A model generated the notes under the pieces. The model made no database searches. It was not told where the DNA came from and worked only from the letters and a program-made list of their open reading frames with translations. From CBDUEF01 sp018063485 (GTDB lineage Bacteria; Pseudomonadota; Alphaproteobacteria; Rhodobacterales; Rhodobacteraceae), in the NCBI GenBank assembly GCA_037045435.1, contig JBAOID010000003.1, forward strand, positions 186,001 through 250,000: DNA of 64,000 nt. Reading direction: 5' to 3'. Numbering within the stretch: position 1 is the first letter of the stretch; each line of letters begins with the position of its first letter. Made by a program: the position numbers and the translations under genes. Of the stretch, positions 1 to 7,402 are shown one piece after another.

Positions 1-715
1 TGCCAGACAGGATATAGCGGAAGCCTTTGCCTTCCTCGCCGATCAGATTTTCGGCCGGAACGCGCAGGTTGTCAAAGAATACTTCCGTTGTCGCATGGTT
101 CATCATGGTGCGGATTGGCCGGATCGTCAGCCCTTTCCCCCGCGCACTGCGCATATCGACCAGCAGCACCGACAGGCCATCGGTTTTCCTCATTCCGTCG
201 CTCAGCGGCGTGGTGCGGGCCAGAAGCAACATCAGGTCAGAATGTTCGGCCCGGCTGGTCCAGATCTTCTGGCCGTTGATGATGTAATGATCACCGTCCA
301 GCCGCGCTGTTGTTTTCAGCGCGCCGGTATCGGTGCCGCTGGTCGGCTCAGTCACGCCAAAGGCCTGCAAGCGCAGCTTTCCGGCTGCGATATCAGGCAA
401 ATATGCGCGTTTCTGAAGCTCTGAGCCGTGCCGCAGCAGCGTGCCCATTATGTAGATCTGCGCATGGCACGCCCCGCTGTTGCAGCCCGAGTGTTGTATT
501 TGCTCCAATACGGCGGCGGCGGCCGATAAGGGCAGGCCTGAGCCGCCAAATTCTTCGGGGATCAGAATTGACAACCACCCGGCCTCGGTCAGTGCCGCGA
601 CAAAATCCTGTGGATAGGCCATGTCACGATCAAGTCCGCGCCAATAGGCCCCAGGAAACCGCGCGCATAACTTGCTCACCGCCTCGCGGATATCAGGATA
701 AAGCTCAGCGGCCAT
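1..715 (-). CDS. Acyl-CoA dehydrogenase, N-terminal part (runs off window)
   Basis: About 238 codons are visible from an ATG at 715; the C-terminal part lies beyond base 1. The protein should be an FAD-dependent acyl-CoA dehydrogenase, which forms a trans-2-enoyl-CoA and passes electrons to ETF. The family signature FGVTEPTSGTDTG sits at about residues 119-131, followed by the NGQKIWTS beta-domain segment, and the visible part ends in the FDNLRVPAENLIGEEGKGF stretch typical of the family. A GGAG sequence lies about 7 bases before the ATG. It points away from the SDR/VOC/pxp operon, with gene fossils in between. The substrate cannot be told. Confidence 0.93.
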   Translation of the reverse strand, partial: MAAELYPDIREAVSKLCARFPGAYWRGLDRDMAYPQDFVAALTEAGWLSILIPEEFGGSGLPLSAAAAVLEQIQHSGCNSGACHAQIYIMGTLLRHGSELQKRAYLPDIAAGKLRLQAFGVTEPTSGTDTGALKTTARLDGDHYIINGQKIWTSRAEHSDLMLLLARTTPLSDGMRKTDGLSVLLVDMRSARGKGLTIRPIRTMMNHATTEVFFDNLRVPAENLIGEEGKGFRYILSG

Positions 716-799
716 CAGAAACTCCCCAACGTTGCGATCAGATACGCCTGCAATCGGCCTGCCGACAATGAAAGAACGGGCAAATCAGCTATGCCCGAA

Positions 800-1012
800 T
801 TATACCGCTTGCCCCGACACTGGCAATTGCGCGCGCAACAGATCGGCCGACCACACGCCGCTTTGGACAAGATCTTCTGCGATCGCCGTGATCGTGCGGG
901 CGGCAAACCGGGCAAGATGTGGTGTGGGCCGGTCAAACGGGCGGATGCCCAACTCGTCTTCCAACATCCGCGCCTGCCGCGAAAGTGCAGGTGGTGCGAT
1001 GTGAATGCCGCC
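800..1012 (-). pseudogene. LysR-type regulator remnant (HTH fragment only)
   Basis: The reverse strand encodes a short piece of a LysR winged-helix domain, recognisable by APPALSRQARMLEDELGIR followed by FDR, the recognition-helix region of the family. The normal N-terminal helix (residues 1-18 of a LysR protein) is missing. The reading stops about 40 codons after the helix, so no effector-binding domain exists. Homology breaks off near 1010, next to an aldehyde dehydrogenase fragment on the other strand, which marks an old rearrangement. Not expected to be functional. Confidence 0.7.
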
Positions 1013-1023
1013 ATTGTGCCGCG

Positions 1024-1310
1024 GACTTGCCGCTATTGCAGCTGACATGGAAGCTGGCCCCCTTGCTTGCGGCGGGCAATACAGTGGTGATCAAGCCATC
1101 TAAACATGCCTCAGCCTCTGCCCTTGAATTCGCCAAGCTGTTTGCACAAGGCGGCTTTCCACCTGGTGTGGTCAACACCGTTACCGGTATGCCGGGCGAT
1201 GTGGGGGCGTCGTTGGGCAGCCACCCGATGTTGCAAAAATAGCCTTCACTGGCGGCGAGTCGGGCGGGTTAGCGGTTTGTCAGGCGGCGGCGCAGTTGAA
1301 AACGGTTACG
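1024..1310 (+). pseudogene. Aldehyde dehydrogenase remnant (NAD-binding segment, frameshifted)
   Basis: An internal piece of an NAD(P)-dependent aldehyde dehydrogenase. It starts abruptly at the segment equivalent to WNFPLL (here DLPLLQLTWKLAP) and continues through AAGNTVVIKPSKHAS and FPPGVVNTVTG. The frame is lost near 1240: adding one base turns the stop after LQK into KIAFTGGESGG, the family's FTGS region. There is no N-terminus, no catalytic Cys/Glu domain and no start codon. Beyond about 1300 the reading no longer resembles the family. It abuts the LysR fragment, so it is a fossil of a deleted gene. Confidence 0.72.
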
Positions 1311-1395
1311 CTGGACATCAGCGCCTTGGGCTGGAACCGTAGCCGCGACAACCAACCGATGCCAGAAGCCGTGGTTTATTGAAGGAGAGCGTCAG

Positions 1396-2172
1396 ATGAG
1401 ATTTGCAGGCAAGGTCGCCGTGATCACCGGGGGGGCGCGTGGAATCGGCCGCGCTTGTGCCGAACGCTTTTTGGCGGAAGGTGCCTGCGTGGCGATTGCC
1501 GACATTGACGCGGCAGCAGTGGCCCAAACCGCCGCCGCGCTGGGCGGGCCAGACCGGGTGCGCGCCATTGTTACCGACGTCAGCGACAAACAGCAGGTCG
1601 ATGCGCTGGTGGCGCAGACCGTGGCGGCCTTTGGTCGGCTGGATATCATGGTCAACAATGCCGGCATCGCGCAGGTAAAGGAGTATCTGGACATCACGCC
1701 CGAAGATTTTGATCGCGTGCTGGGGGTGAACCTGAAAGGCGCGTTTCTGGGTGTGCAAGCCGCCGCGCGGCAGATGATCGCGCAAGGGCAGGGCGGTGTG
1801 ATCATCAACATGTCGTCGATCAACTCGGGTCTGGCCAACCCGAACCTTGCCACCTATGCGATTTCGAAGGGCGGCATCAATCAGGCCACCAGCACCGCCG
1901 CCGTCGCCTTTGCGCCGCATGGCATCCGGGTCTGCGGCGTTGGCCCCGGCACCATTGATACCGAGATGATCAAAGGCTCGTTCACCAACCGCGCTGGCGG
2001 CAATGACGTTATCTTGTCGCGCACGCCGATGGGGCGGCTTGGACGGGCGGACGAGATTGCCTCGGTGGTGGCGTTTCTCGCGTCGGACGATGCGTCTTAT
2101 TTCACCGGCGAGACGATCTACCCCGATGGCGGTCGCCGGGTGTTGAACTACACCGTTCCGGTGAAAGGCTAG
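1396..2172 (+). CDS. Short-chain dehydrogenase/reductase (SDR), 258 aa
   Basis: A classical SDR oxidoreductase with the cofactor motif TGGARGIG at residues 11-18, NNAG at 87-90, the active-site Ser at about 140-141 and YAISK at 154-158 (Tyr154, Lys158). Asp37 after the second strand favours NAD(H) over NADP(H). The start has a good GAAGGAGA ribosome site. It is the first gene of a tight group: the VOC gene follows after 3 bases, then pxpA, pxpB and pxpC. The substrate is unknown. By context it could oxidise a hydroxyl group on a compound that later enters the 5-oxoproline-type step, but this is inference. Confidence 0.93.
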   Translation: MRFAGKVAVITGGARGIGRACAERFLAEGACVAIADIDAAAVAQTAAALGGPDRVRAIVTDVSDKQQVDALVAQTVAAFGRLDIMVNNAGIAQVKEYLDITPEDFDRVLGVNLKGAFLGVQAAARQMIAQGQGGVIINMSSINSGLANPNLATYAISKGGINQATSTAAVAFAPHGIRVCGVGPGTIDTEMIKGSFTNRAGGNDVILSRTPMGRLGRADEIASVVAFLASDDASYFTGETIYPDGGRRVLNYTVPVKG

Positions 2173-2175
2173 GCG

Positions 2176-2628
2176 ATGACCGACCGTTTCAAAAAGCTGC
2201 ACCATATCTGCATCGTGGTGCATGATATTGACCGCTCGCATGCCTATTACGAAAGCATCGGCATCGGGCCTTGGGAAAGCTATCCGCCGCTGGTGGAGTA
2301 CAAGGAACTGGAGGTGCCAAGCGTGGCGGGCTTTACCGCGATGCAGTATCGCATCTGCAACCTGTCGAACGTGCAGATGCAGTTGTGCCAGCCCAGCGCC
2401 AACCCCAGCCCGCAGCGGGTTTTCCTTGATAGCAAGGGCGAGGGCGTGTTCCACATCGGCTTTGAAGTGCCCGATGCCGACAAGGCCGAAGCCGAGGCGC
2501 GCGCCGACGGCTTGGCCGTGAAGATGCGCGGGCGGCGTGACAACCGCAGCGGCTTCACTTATTATGACACTGCCGCAGGGGCGGGCGTGGTGCTGCTGAC
2601 ACGGGCCACGGACCAGCCGGGGAAATAG
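2176..2628 (+). CDS. VOC-superfamily (glyoxalase/epimerase-like) protein, 150 aa
   Basis: A vicinal-oxygen-chelate fold protein. The N-terminal module begins KLHHICIVVHDIDRSHAYY and the second module contains VFHIGFEVPDADKAEAEA; the spacing resembles methylmalonyl-CoA epimerase and lactoylglutathione lyase-like proteins. Candidate metal ligands are His9 or His10 and the His of VFHIGF. The usual C-terminal Glu of the GVVLELI strand is not evident (GAGVVLLTR), so metal binding may be altered. The stop codon TAG is followed directly by the pxpA ATG. Its place between an SDR and a 5-oxoprolinase set suggests an isomerase or epimerase acting before ring opening, which is speculative. Confidence 0.85.
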   Translation: MTDRFKKLHHICIVVHDIDRSHAYYESIGIGPWESYPPLVEYKELEVPSVAGFTAMQYRICNLSNVQMQLCQPSANPSPQRVFLDSKGEGVFHIGFEVPDADKAEAEARADGLAVKMRGRRDNRSGFTYYDTAAGAGVVLLTRATDQPGK

Positions 2629-3396
2629 ATGATCCGTTCCATCGACATCAATTCTGATCTGGGTGAGGGGTTTGGCCCTTGGGCGATGGGCGATGACGCG
2701 ACCATGCTGGGGCTGGTCACCAGCGTCAACATCGCCTGTGGCGGCCATGCCGGAGATCCTGAAACCATGTTCGCCACCCTGCGGTTGGCCGTGGACCGGG
2801 GTGTGATCGTCGGCGCGCATCCCGGTTACAATGACCGTGAGGGCTTTGGGCGACGGGTTATCCCGATGGAACCAGATCAGATTGCCCGTATGGTGGCGGC
2901 CCAGATCGGCAGTTTGCAAGCAATGGCGGCGCTGGCCGGAACCAGGGTGCATTATGTCAAACCTCATGGCGCGTTGGGCAATCTTGCTGCCGACCGGCGC
3001 GATGTGGCGGATGCCATTGTCGCTGCTGTCCACGCCATTTCCCCTGCACTTGCCATTCTCGCCATTTCCGGCACCGAGTTGGAACTTTCCGCCCGCCGCG
3101 CCGCCGTCCTAGTTTATTCCGAGATTTTCGCCGACCGTACCTATCTGGCCTCGGGTCGCCTGACCCCACGTTCGCGCCCCGATGCCATGATCCATGACGC
3201 ACAGACTGCCACCGACCGGCTCTTGGGTTTTCTTGACACTGGCCTGATGCCCATCGTCGATGGCAACCCGATCCCGCTTGCCGCGCAGTCAGTTTGTGTT
3301 CACGGCGACAGCCCCGGCGCGGTCACCATGGCCCGGCTGATCCGCCAGAACCTCTCTGCCGCCGGGGTGATACTCGCCCCGTTCATCTGTGGCTGA
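2629..3396 (+). CDS. pxpA: 5-oxoprolinase subunit A (LamB/YcsF family), set 1
   Basis: A LamB/YcsF family protein of normal length (255 aa). With PxpB and PxpC, this family forms the widespread bacterial ATP-dependent 5-oxoprolinase, which opens 5-oxoproline to glutamate in the cytoplasm. Family blocks: DINSDLGEGFG (6-16), NIACGGHAGD (34-43), GAHPGYNDREGFGRR (62-76), KPHGAL (111-116), SEIFADRTY (164-172) and CVHGDSPG (223-230). All the usual polar and histidine positions appear intact, so this set looks canonical. It is immediately followed by pxpB (3 bases) and pxpC (4-base overlap). Confidence 0.94.
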   Translation: MIRSIDINSDLGEGFGPWAMGDDATMLGLVTSVNIACGGHAGDPETMFATLRLAVDRGVIVGAHPGYNDREGFGRRVIPMEPDQIARMVAAQIGSLQAMAALAGTRVHYVKPHGALGNLAADRRDVADAIVAAVHAISPALAILAISGTELELSARRAAVLVYSEIFADRTYLASGRLTPRSRPDAMIHDAQTATDRLLGFLDTGLMPIVDGNPIPLAAQSVCVHGDSPGAVTMARLIRQNLSAAGVILAPFICG

Positions 3397-3399
3397 CCA

Positions 3400-4074
3400 A
3401 TGAGCGCGCCCGTTTTTCGTCCCGTGGCAGACCATGCCCTGCTGGTCGAATTCGGCACGTCAATCAGCGATGCTGTGCACGAGGCCGTGCTGCGGCTTGA
3501 TCAGTCGCTGGCCGCCCGGCCCTTTGCCGGTTTTACTAAATCCGTGCCGGCGATGGTCAACTTGCTTGTCGATTTCGATCCCATGATCACCGATCACGCC
3601 TTGGTCGAGGCTCACCTGCGCGGTCTGCTGGCAACCGCCTGCATTGCCAAGGCATCGCCATCCCTGCGCGAGGTTCTGGTCTGCTATGATGGTGCCTTCG
3701 CGCCGGATCTGGATGCAGTGGCCCGATTGACCAGACTGTCGCCCGATGCCGCAATCAACGCCCATCTCGCCGGGCGCTATGACGTGTTCATGTACGGATT
3801 TGCGCCGGGCTACGCCTATCTCGCCGGTGTCCCTCAGGCCCTGCAACTGGACCGCAAACCCAGCCCGGTGCGTGGGATAGCCGCCGGTTCCGTCCTGATC
3901 GCCGGGCCACAATGTCTGATCACGACGTTGATCATGCCGACCGGTTGGTGGATCATCGGCCGCTCGCCAACTCGTATCCTGACGGGTGATGCCGCGCGGC
4001 CGTTTCTGTTCGATGTTGGCGACCGCGTTACCTTTCGCCGCATCAGCGCGGCCGAATTTGACACCGTAACATGA
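3400..4074 (+). CDS. pxpB: 5-oxoprolinase subunit B (KipI-like), set 1
   Basis: A 224 aa member of the KipI/allophanate-hydrolase-subunit-1 family, the B subunit of PxpABC. The core motif FGFAPGYAYLAGVP type (here YGFAPGYAYLAGVP) is followed by RKPSPVRGIAAGSV, AGPQ and a GWWIIGRSP segment. The usual PGGW becomes PTGW, a small departure. It lies 3 bases after pxpA, and its stop overlaps the pxpC start by 4 bases, indicating translational coupling. The homologous region of urea carboxylase forms part of a carboxyltransferase domain, but no biotin genes accompany this set, so a plain 5-oxoprolinase role is preferred. Confidence 0.92.
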   Translation: MSAPVFRPVADHALLVEFGTSISDAVHEAVLRLDQSLAARPFAGFTKSVPAMVNLLVDFDPMITDHALVEAHLRGLLATACIAKASPSLREVLVCYDGAFAPDLDAVARLTRLSPDAAINAHLAGRYDVFMYGFAPGYAYLAGVPQALQLDRKPSPVRGIAAGSVLIAGPQCLITTLIMPTGWWIIGRSPTRILTGDAARPFLFDVGDRVTFRRISAAEFDTVT

Positions 4075-5054
4075 CCAAAGCCAGCTTTAGGATCAGCTAC
4101 GCCGGTCCCCATGTCACCATTCAGGATGCAGGCCGCCCTGGTTTGATGCGTTACGGCGTGCCCGCCTCGGGCCCGATGGACCGCCGGGCCTTTGCCATCG
4201 CCAATGCCATCCTTGGCAATCCTTCCCGCTGTGCGGCGGGGATCGAAGTTTCTTTGGGCGGGCTTCAACTTGAGTGCCTGTCGGGCCGAGTAACGGGCGC
4301 TATCGCCGGGGGCGGCTTTGTTGTGCAGCACAAGCACGAAAGGCTTGGATCGTGGCATGTACTGACCATAAGCGCCGGGCAAAAGCTGGCCATCCGTCCC
4401 GGCCCTTGGGGCAGTTGGACCTACCTGTGTTTTGCGGGTGATTTGCAGGCCCCTGATTGGCTTGGCAGCCGCGCGACCCACGCGTCGTCTGGCCTTGGCG
4501 GCGGCAGGCTGAGTACCGGGCAAATCCTGACAATCGACAATGCGCAGGATCGCCCTGCTGCCCTTGGCCCCATCGCTTGCCCGGTCTGGGCCCGCCCGCG
4601 CCGTAACCTGCGCTGCGTCCTTGGCCCGCAAGATCGTTTTTTTGCTCACGAGGCGTTAAGGATGTTTACCAGCCTGCCCTACACTCTCACCGATGCCTGT
4701 GACCGTATGGGTGTTCGCTTGCGCGGGGCAGCCCTTGTGCCGGACGGCGCGCTGAGCATCCCATCTGAACCAATTCTGCGCGGCTCTGTTCAGGTGTCTG
4801 GCGACGGCGTGCTGACCGTTTTGCTATCGGATCATCAAACCACCGGCGGATATCCGAAAATCGCAACGATCTTGTCTGACGACACTGACGGTCTTGTCCA
4901 ATGCCGTCCTCATGATGTCGTGAGGTTTCTGGCCGTTACCCCTGCCGAAGCAACCGCGATTGCCCGCAGCCGCGCTCGCTCGCTTGCTGCATATTTCTCT
5001 GGATCGGCAATATCAGAGCAGCATTCGGTGTCGGACAAGGTGCCGAGAATCTGA
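4071..5054 (+). CDS. pxpC: 5-oxoprolinase subunit C (KipA-like), set 1
   Basis: A 327 aa KipA/allophanate-hydrolase-subunit-2 family protein. The N-terminal signature VTIQDAGRPGLMRYGVPASG is followed by GPMDRRAFAIANAILGN. Later come RPGPWGSWTYLCFAGDL, the LGSRATHASSGLGG block and the C-terminal TTGGYPKIATI segment of the family. It ends the five-gene plus-strand group. The start overlaps pxpB by 4 bases. Downstream (5055-5148) the gene faces a convergent CobW-type gene with no clear intrinsic terminator between them. Confidence 0.92.
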   Translation: MTKASFRISYAGPHVTIQDAGRPGLMRYGVPASGPMDRRAFAIANAILGNPSRCAAGIEVSLGGLQLECLSGRVTGAIAGGGFVVQHKHERLGSWHVLTISAGQKLAIRPGPWGSWTYLCFAGDLQAPDWLGSRATHASSGLGGGRLSTGQILTIDNAQDRPAALGPIACPVWARPRRNLRCVLGPQDRFFAHEALRMFTSLPYTLTDACDRMGVRLRGAALVPDGALSIPSEPILRGSVQVSGDGVLTVLLSDHQTTGGYPKIATILSDDTDGLVQCRPHDVVRFLAVTPAEATAIARSRARSLAAYFSGSAISEQHSVSDKVPRI

Positions 5055-5148
5055 ACGCAACGGCTCTGTCACCCGCGCGCCCGTTCAGACGGCCAGCGCC
5101 ATCACCCGATAGGTGGGCAATTGTGAATGCTGGTGCAAACGGGATCTG

Positions 5149-6124
5149 TCAGCGCGGCAAGCCAAGGAACCGCTGCATCGAGCGCGCAAGATCATCGGGC
5201 CGATAGCCGCGACCGATGAAAACGATGGAGTTGTCAGAACTTGTATCATTCTGCTCGGGCAATATTTCGGGGCTTTGCACGACTTTGCGCACGGTTTGCA
5301 GCAAGAGCCGTCCGGCTGGCGTGCGAATGACACCTTTGACCCGCACCAGATCATCGCCCCGCGCGTGCAGCAGCGCCGAAAGCCAAAGCGCAAAATCGGA
5401 CCAGTCCAGATCCGGTGGCAGGGTGACCTTGAGTCGGCTGGATCGGGCCGCGACCATCTTCATCGGGTAGTGGTGGCAAAGACATGGCAAGGCTGTTTGG
5501 AGGTTGGGCAGGAAGCGCCACGGGTTTGCCCAGAACGGATGCCGACACGACGGCGTGACCGTTGATCAGCGTCAAGGTGGCGCGAAGGCGGGCCAGCGCC
5601 GAGGGCGTGGCCGCATCTGTTTTGGTCAGGATCAACTGATCAGCAGAGGCTACCTGTGATCGACCCAAAGGTTCGGTTGTCAGTTGGGCCAAAGCGTGCA
5701 GCGCATCGACAGCCACGATGGTTTCGCCGATCAGGATATGATTGATCAGAACCGGATCGGCCTGAATGGCAGCAATAATCGCACCAGGATCGGCCAGCCC
5801 GCTTGTTTCCAAGACGATACGCATCAGGCGCGGCTGGTCGGCTTTTATACGGGTGCGGGCGTCGCATAGGTCACGCAGCGCAACGATCAGATTGGCGCGC
5901 CCAGTGCAGCAGCAGCAACCGCCCGCCAGCAGGGTCAGCCCGTCAGCACGCGACAGCAGGGCGTCATCGACTGAGGTTTGTGCGGCCTCATTCACGATGA
6001 CATGAACGCTCGGCCCGAAGCTGCCGATGTGCAACTGATGTCGCAGCCAACTGGTTTTGCCTGATCCAAGATAGCCGCCAAGGATCGTCAGCCGCAGACG
6101 GCCATCGACAGGGTCAGCCGGCAT
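5149..6124 (-). pseudogene. CobW/P47K-type GTPase, split by a frameshift
   Basis: The first frame (6124 to about 5480) carries the G3E GTPase domain: Walker A GGYLGSGKTSW, the metal-binding GGCCCCTGR cysteine motif, the switch segment ETSGLADP and TKTD in place of NKxD. The second frame (about 5490 to 5149) carries the CobW C-terminal domain: LDWSDFALWLSALL, RVKGVIRTPAG and IVFIGRGY. Removing one base between about 5440 and 5490 joins them. The family hydrolyses GTP to place metal ions into client enzymes. The ATG at 6124 overlaps the upstream small gene by 11 bases; an in-frame start at 6163 also exists. A sequence error is as possible as a real lesion. Confidence 0.83.
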
Positions 6125-6407
6125 CCAGATATCTCGGGTCCAAAGGGTCGACAGGCCTGCCAATCAGCCGCTCGGCCTCGGTCCAGACGTCTGCAAGGGT
6201 GTTGACGATGGTGCTTGCGCCAAACAGCGTGGCCAGTTGAATGCCCGGAACCGAGCCATCATCATGCGCGCTCAGCCCATAGGGGCGCAGGATGCGGTTC
6301 AGAACGGCGGCGCGGTGAAAGCGCGCGCGCAAGCGGTCGCCGGGGGTTAGCGTGCCCGCTTCGGTCCAGTGGCCGGGAACGGCAGGGTTGCCGCAGGCAT
6401 TGCACAT
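6114..6407 (-). CDS. Small conserved-looking CxxC protein, 97 aa, function unknown
   Basis: A 97 aa protein that starts MCNACGNPAVPGHWTEAG. The CxxC at residues 2-5 suggests metal binding or redox use. No signal peptide or membrane segment is visible, and the family is not recognised. The ATG at 6407 is chosen over a longer reading from 6545 because the longer one would run through the stop of the deacetylase gene and a strong hairpin. It lies between a metal-dependent deacetylase-fold enzyme and a CobW-type metallochaperone GTPase, whose start overlaps its stop. A helper role in metal delivery is an inference from that setting. Confidence 0.7.
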   Translation of the reverse strand: MCNACGNPAVPGHWTEAGTLTPGDRLRARFHRAAVLNRILRPYGLSAHDDGSVPGIQLATLFGASTIVNTLADVWTEAERLIGRPVDPLDPRYLDAG

Positions 6408-6428
6408 CTTCAGGCTCCGTTCAGGGAT

Positions 6429-6455
6429 CGTGGGGGGCTGTGAAAGCCCCCCACG
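6429..6455 (-). terminator. Strong intercistronic hairpin (attenuator or partial terminator)
   Basis: A perfect 11-base inverted repeat, CGTGGGGGGCT with AGCCCCCCACG, around a 5-base loop. It begins 9 bases after the deacetylase stop codon and ends 22 bases before the small CxxC gene. No T-run follows on the minus strand, so it may stabilise the upstream mRNA or weaken read-through rather than fully terminate. Confidence 0.6.
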
Positions 6456-6463
6456 CTCGTGGT

Positions 6464-7366
6464 TCAGATGACTTCGGGACGCGCGGCTTTGGCAAAGGGG
6501 AACCGCTTGCGGAAATCGTTGGCGATATCCTCGAAGGGCGCCCATTCCACACCGGAATGCTTCGAGATATATTCAATCAGACGCTCCAGCATCAGCAGAA
6601 CCTGCGGGCGGCCTGCCACATCTGGGTGAATGGTGAACGCAAACACGCCATAGTCCATTTCACGGTAAACCCAATCGAACTGATCGCGCCACATTTGTTC
6701 AATATCACGCGGGTTTACGAAGCCGTGGCTGTTCGGGGCCTTTTTCATGAACATCATCGGCGGCAGGTCATCAACATACCAGTTTGCCGCGATATCAACG
6801 AGGTCGATTTCCTTGCCGTGCTTCAGGGGATGCATCCATTCCTTGGCGGTTTTGGAATAGTCGATGACGTTCCAGCTATCGCCGACCTTGGCATAGAAGG
6901 GCTGGAAATCGCGGTAGCCTTGGCTGTGATCATAGGTAAAGCCATGCTTCAACAACAGCGCTGCGGTCGAGTTGGACATTTCCCACCAGGGCGCCACATA
7001 GCCGCGCGGGGCGCTGCCGGTCAGGCCCTTGATCAACTCGATGGACTTTACCAGAACGTCTTCTTCCTGCGTGGGCGTCATGGCGATGGGGTTTTCGTGC
7101 AGATAGCCATGGGCACCAACCTCATGGCCCGCATTGACGATCATGTCCATTTCCTTGGGAAAGGTCTCAAGGCTGTGGCCCGGAATGAAGAACGTCGTCT
7201 TCAAATCGTATTTCTTGAACATGCGCAGCAGGCGCGGCACGCCGACTTCGGTGGCAAAGATACCGCGCTGGATGTCCGAGGGGCTGTCTCCGCCACCGTA
7301 GGAACCAATCCAGCCAGCCACCGAGTCAATGTCGGTGCCAAAGGCACACATGATCTTCTTGGTCAT
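6464..7366 (-). CDS. Polysaccharide-deacetylase-fold hydrolase (PuuE/PgdA-like), 300 aa
   Basis: A carbohydrate esterase 4 (NodB homology) fold enzyme without a signal peptide, so it acts in the cytoplasm. Visible features are the catalytic/metal Asp in GTDIDSVAGW (near residue 12), the GHEVGAHGYLHENP block with paired His metal ligands, the RGYVAPWWEMS segment and the C-terminal FTIHPDVAGRP histidine motif. Cytoplasmic members include PuuE allantoinase and HpPgdA-type proteins, so a cyclic amide or amide substrate fits this amidase-rich context better than chitin. The gene follows an amidase by 36 bases and precedes a CxxC protein and a CobW GTPase that could serve its metal site. Confidence 0.87.
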   Translation of the reverse strand: MTKKIMCAFGTDIDSVAGWIGSYGGGDSPSDIQRGIFATEVGVPRLLRMFKKYDLKTTFFIPGHSLETFPKEMDMIVNAGHEVGAHGYLHENPIAMTPTQEEDVLVKSIELIKGLTGSAPRGYVAPWWEMSNSTAALLLKHGFTYDHSQGYRDFQPFYAKVGDSWNVIDYSKTAKEWMHPLKHGKEIDLVDIAANWYVDDLPPMMFMKKAPNSHGFVNPRDIEQMWRDQFDWVYREMDYGVFAFTIHPDVAGRPQVLLMLERLIEYISKHSGVEWAPFEDIANDFRKRFPFAKAARPEVI

Positions 7367-7402
7367 TCGTAAGTCCTCCTGTGTCAGTTTTAGGTCGCCG
7401 GT

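Noticed and set aside
1318..3033. Very long open frame (571 codons) on the minus strand
   Set aside because: It lies antisense to the SDR, VOC and pxpA genes, has no family resemblance and is His/Arg/Gly-rich, as expected for a shadow frame in GC-rich DNA.
5051..5070. Short sequence CTGAACGCAACGGCTCT after pxpC1 resembling the outer arm of the 52-kb palindrome
   Set aside because: Only partial similarity over a few bases, with no matching second arm; likely chance.
6215..7372. 385-codon open frame on the plus strand
   Set aside because: Antisense shadow of the deacetylase-fold gene; no recognisable motifs.
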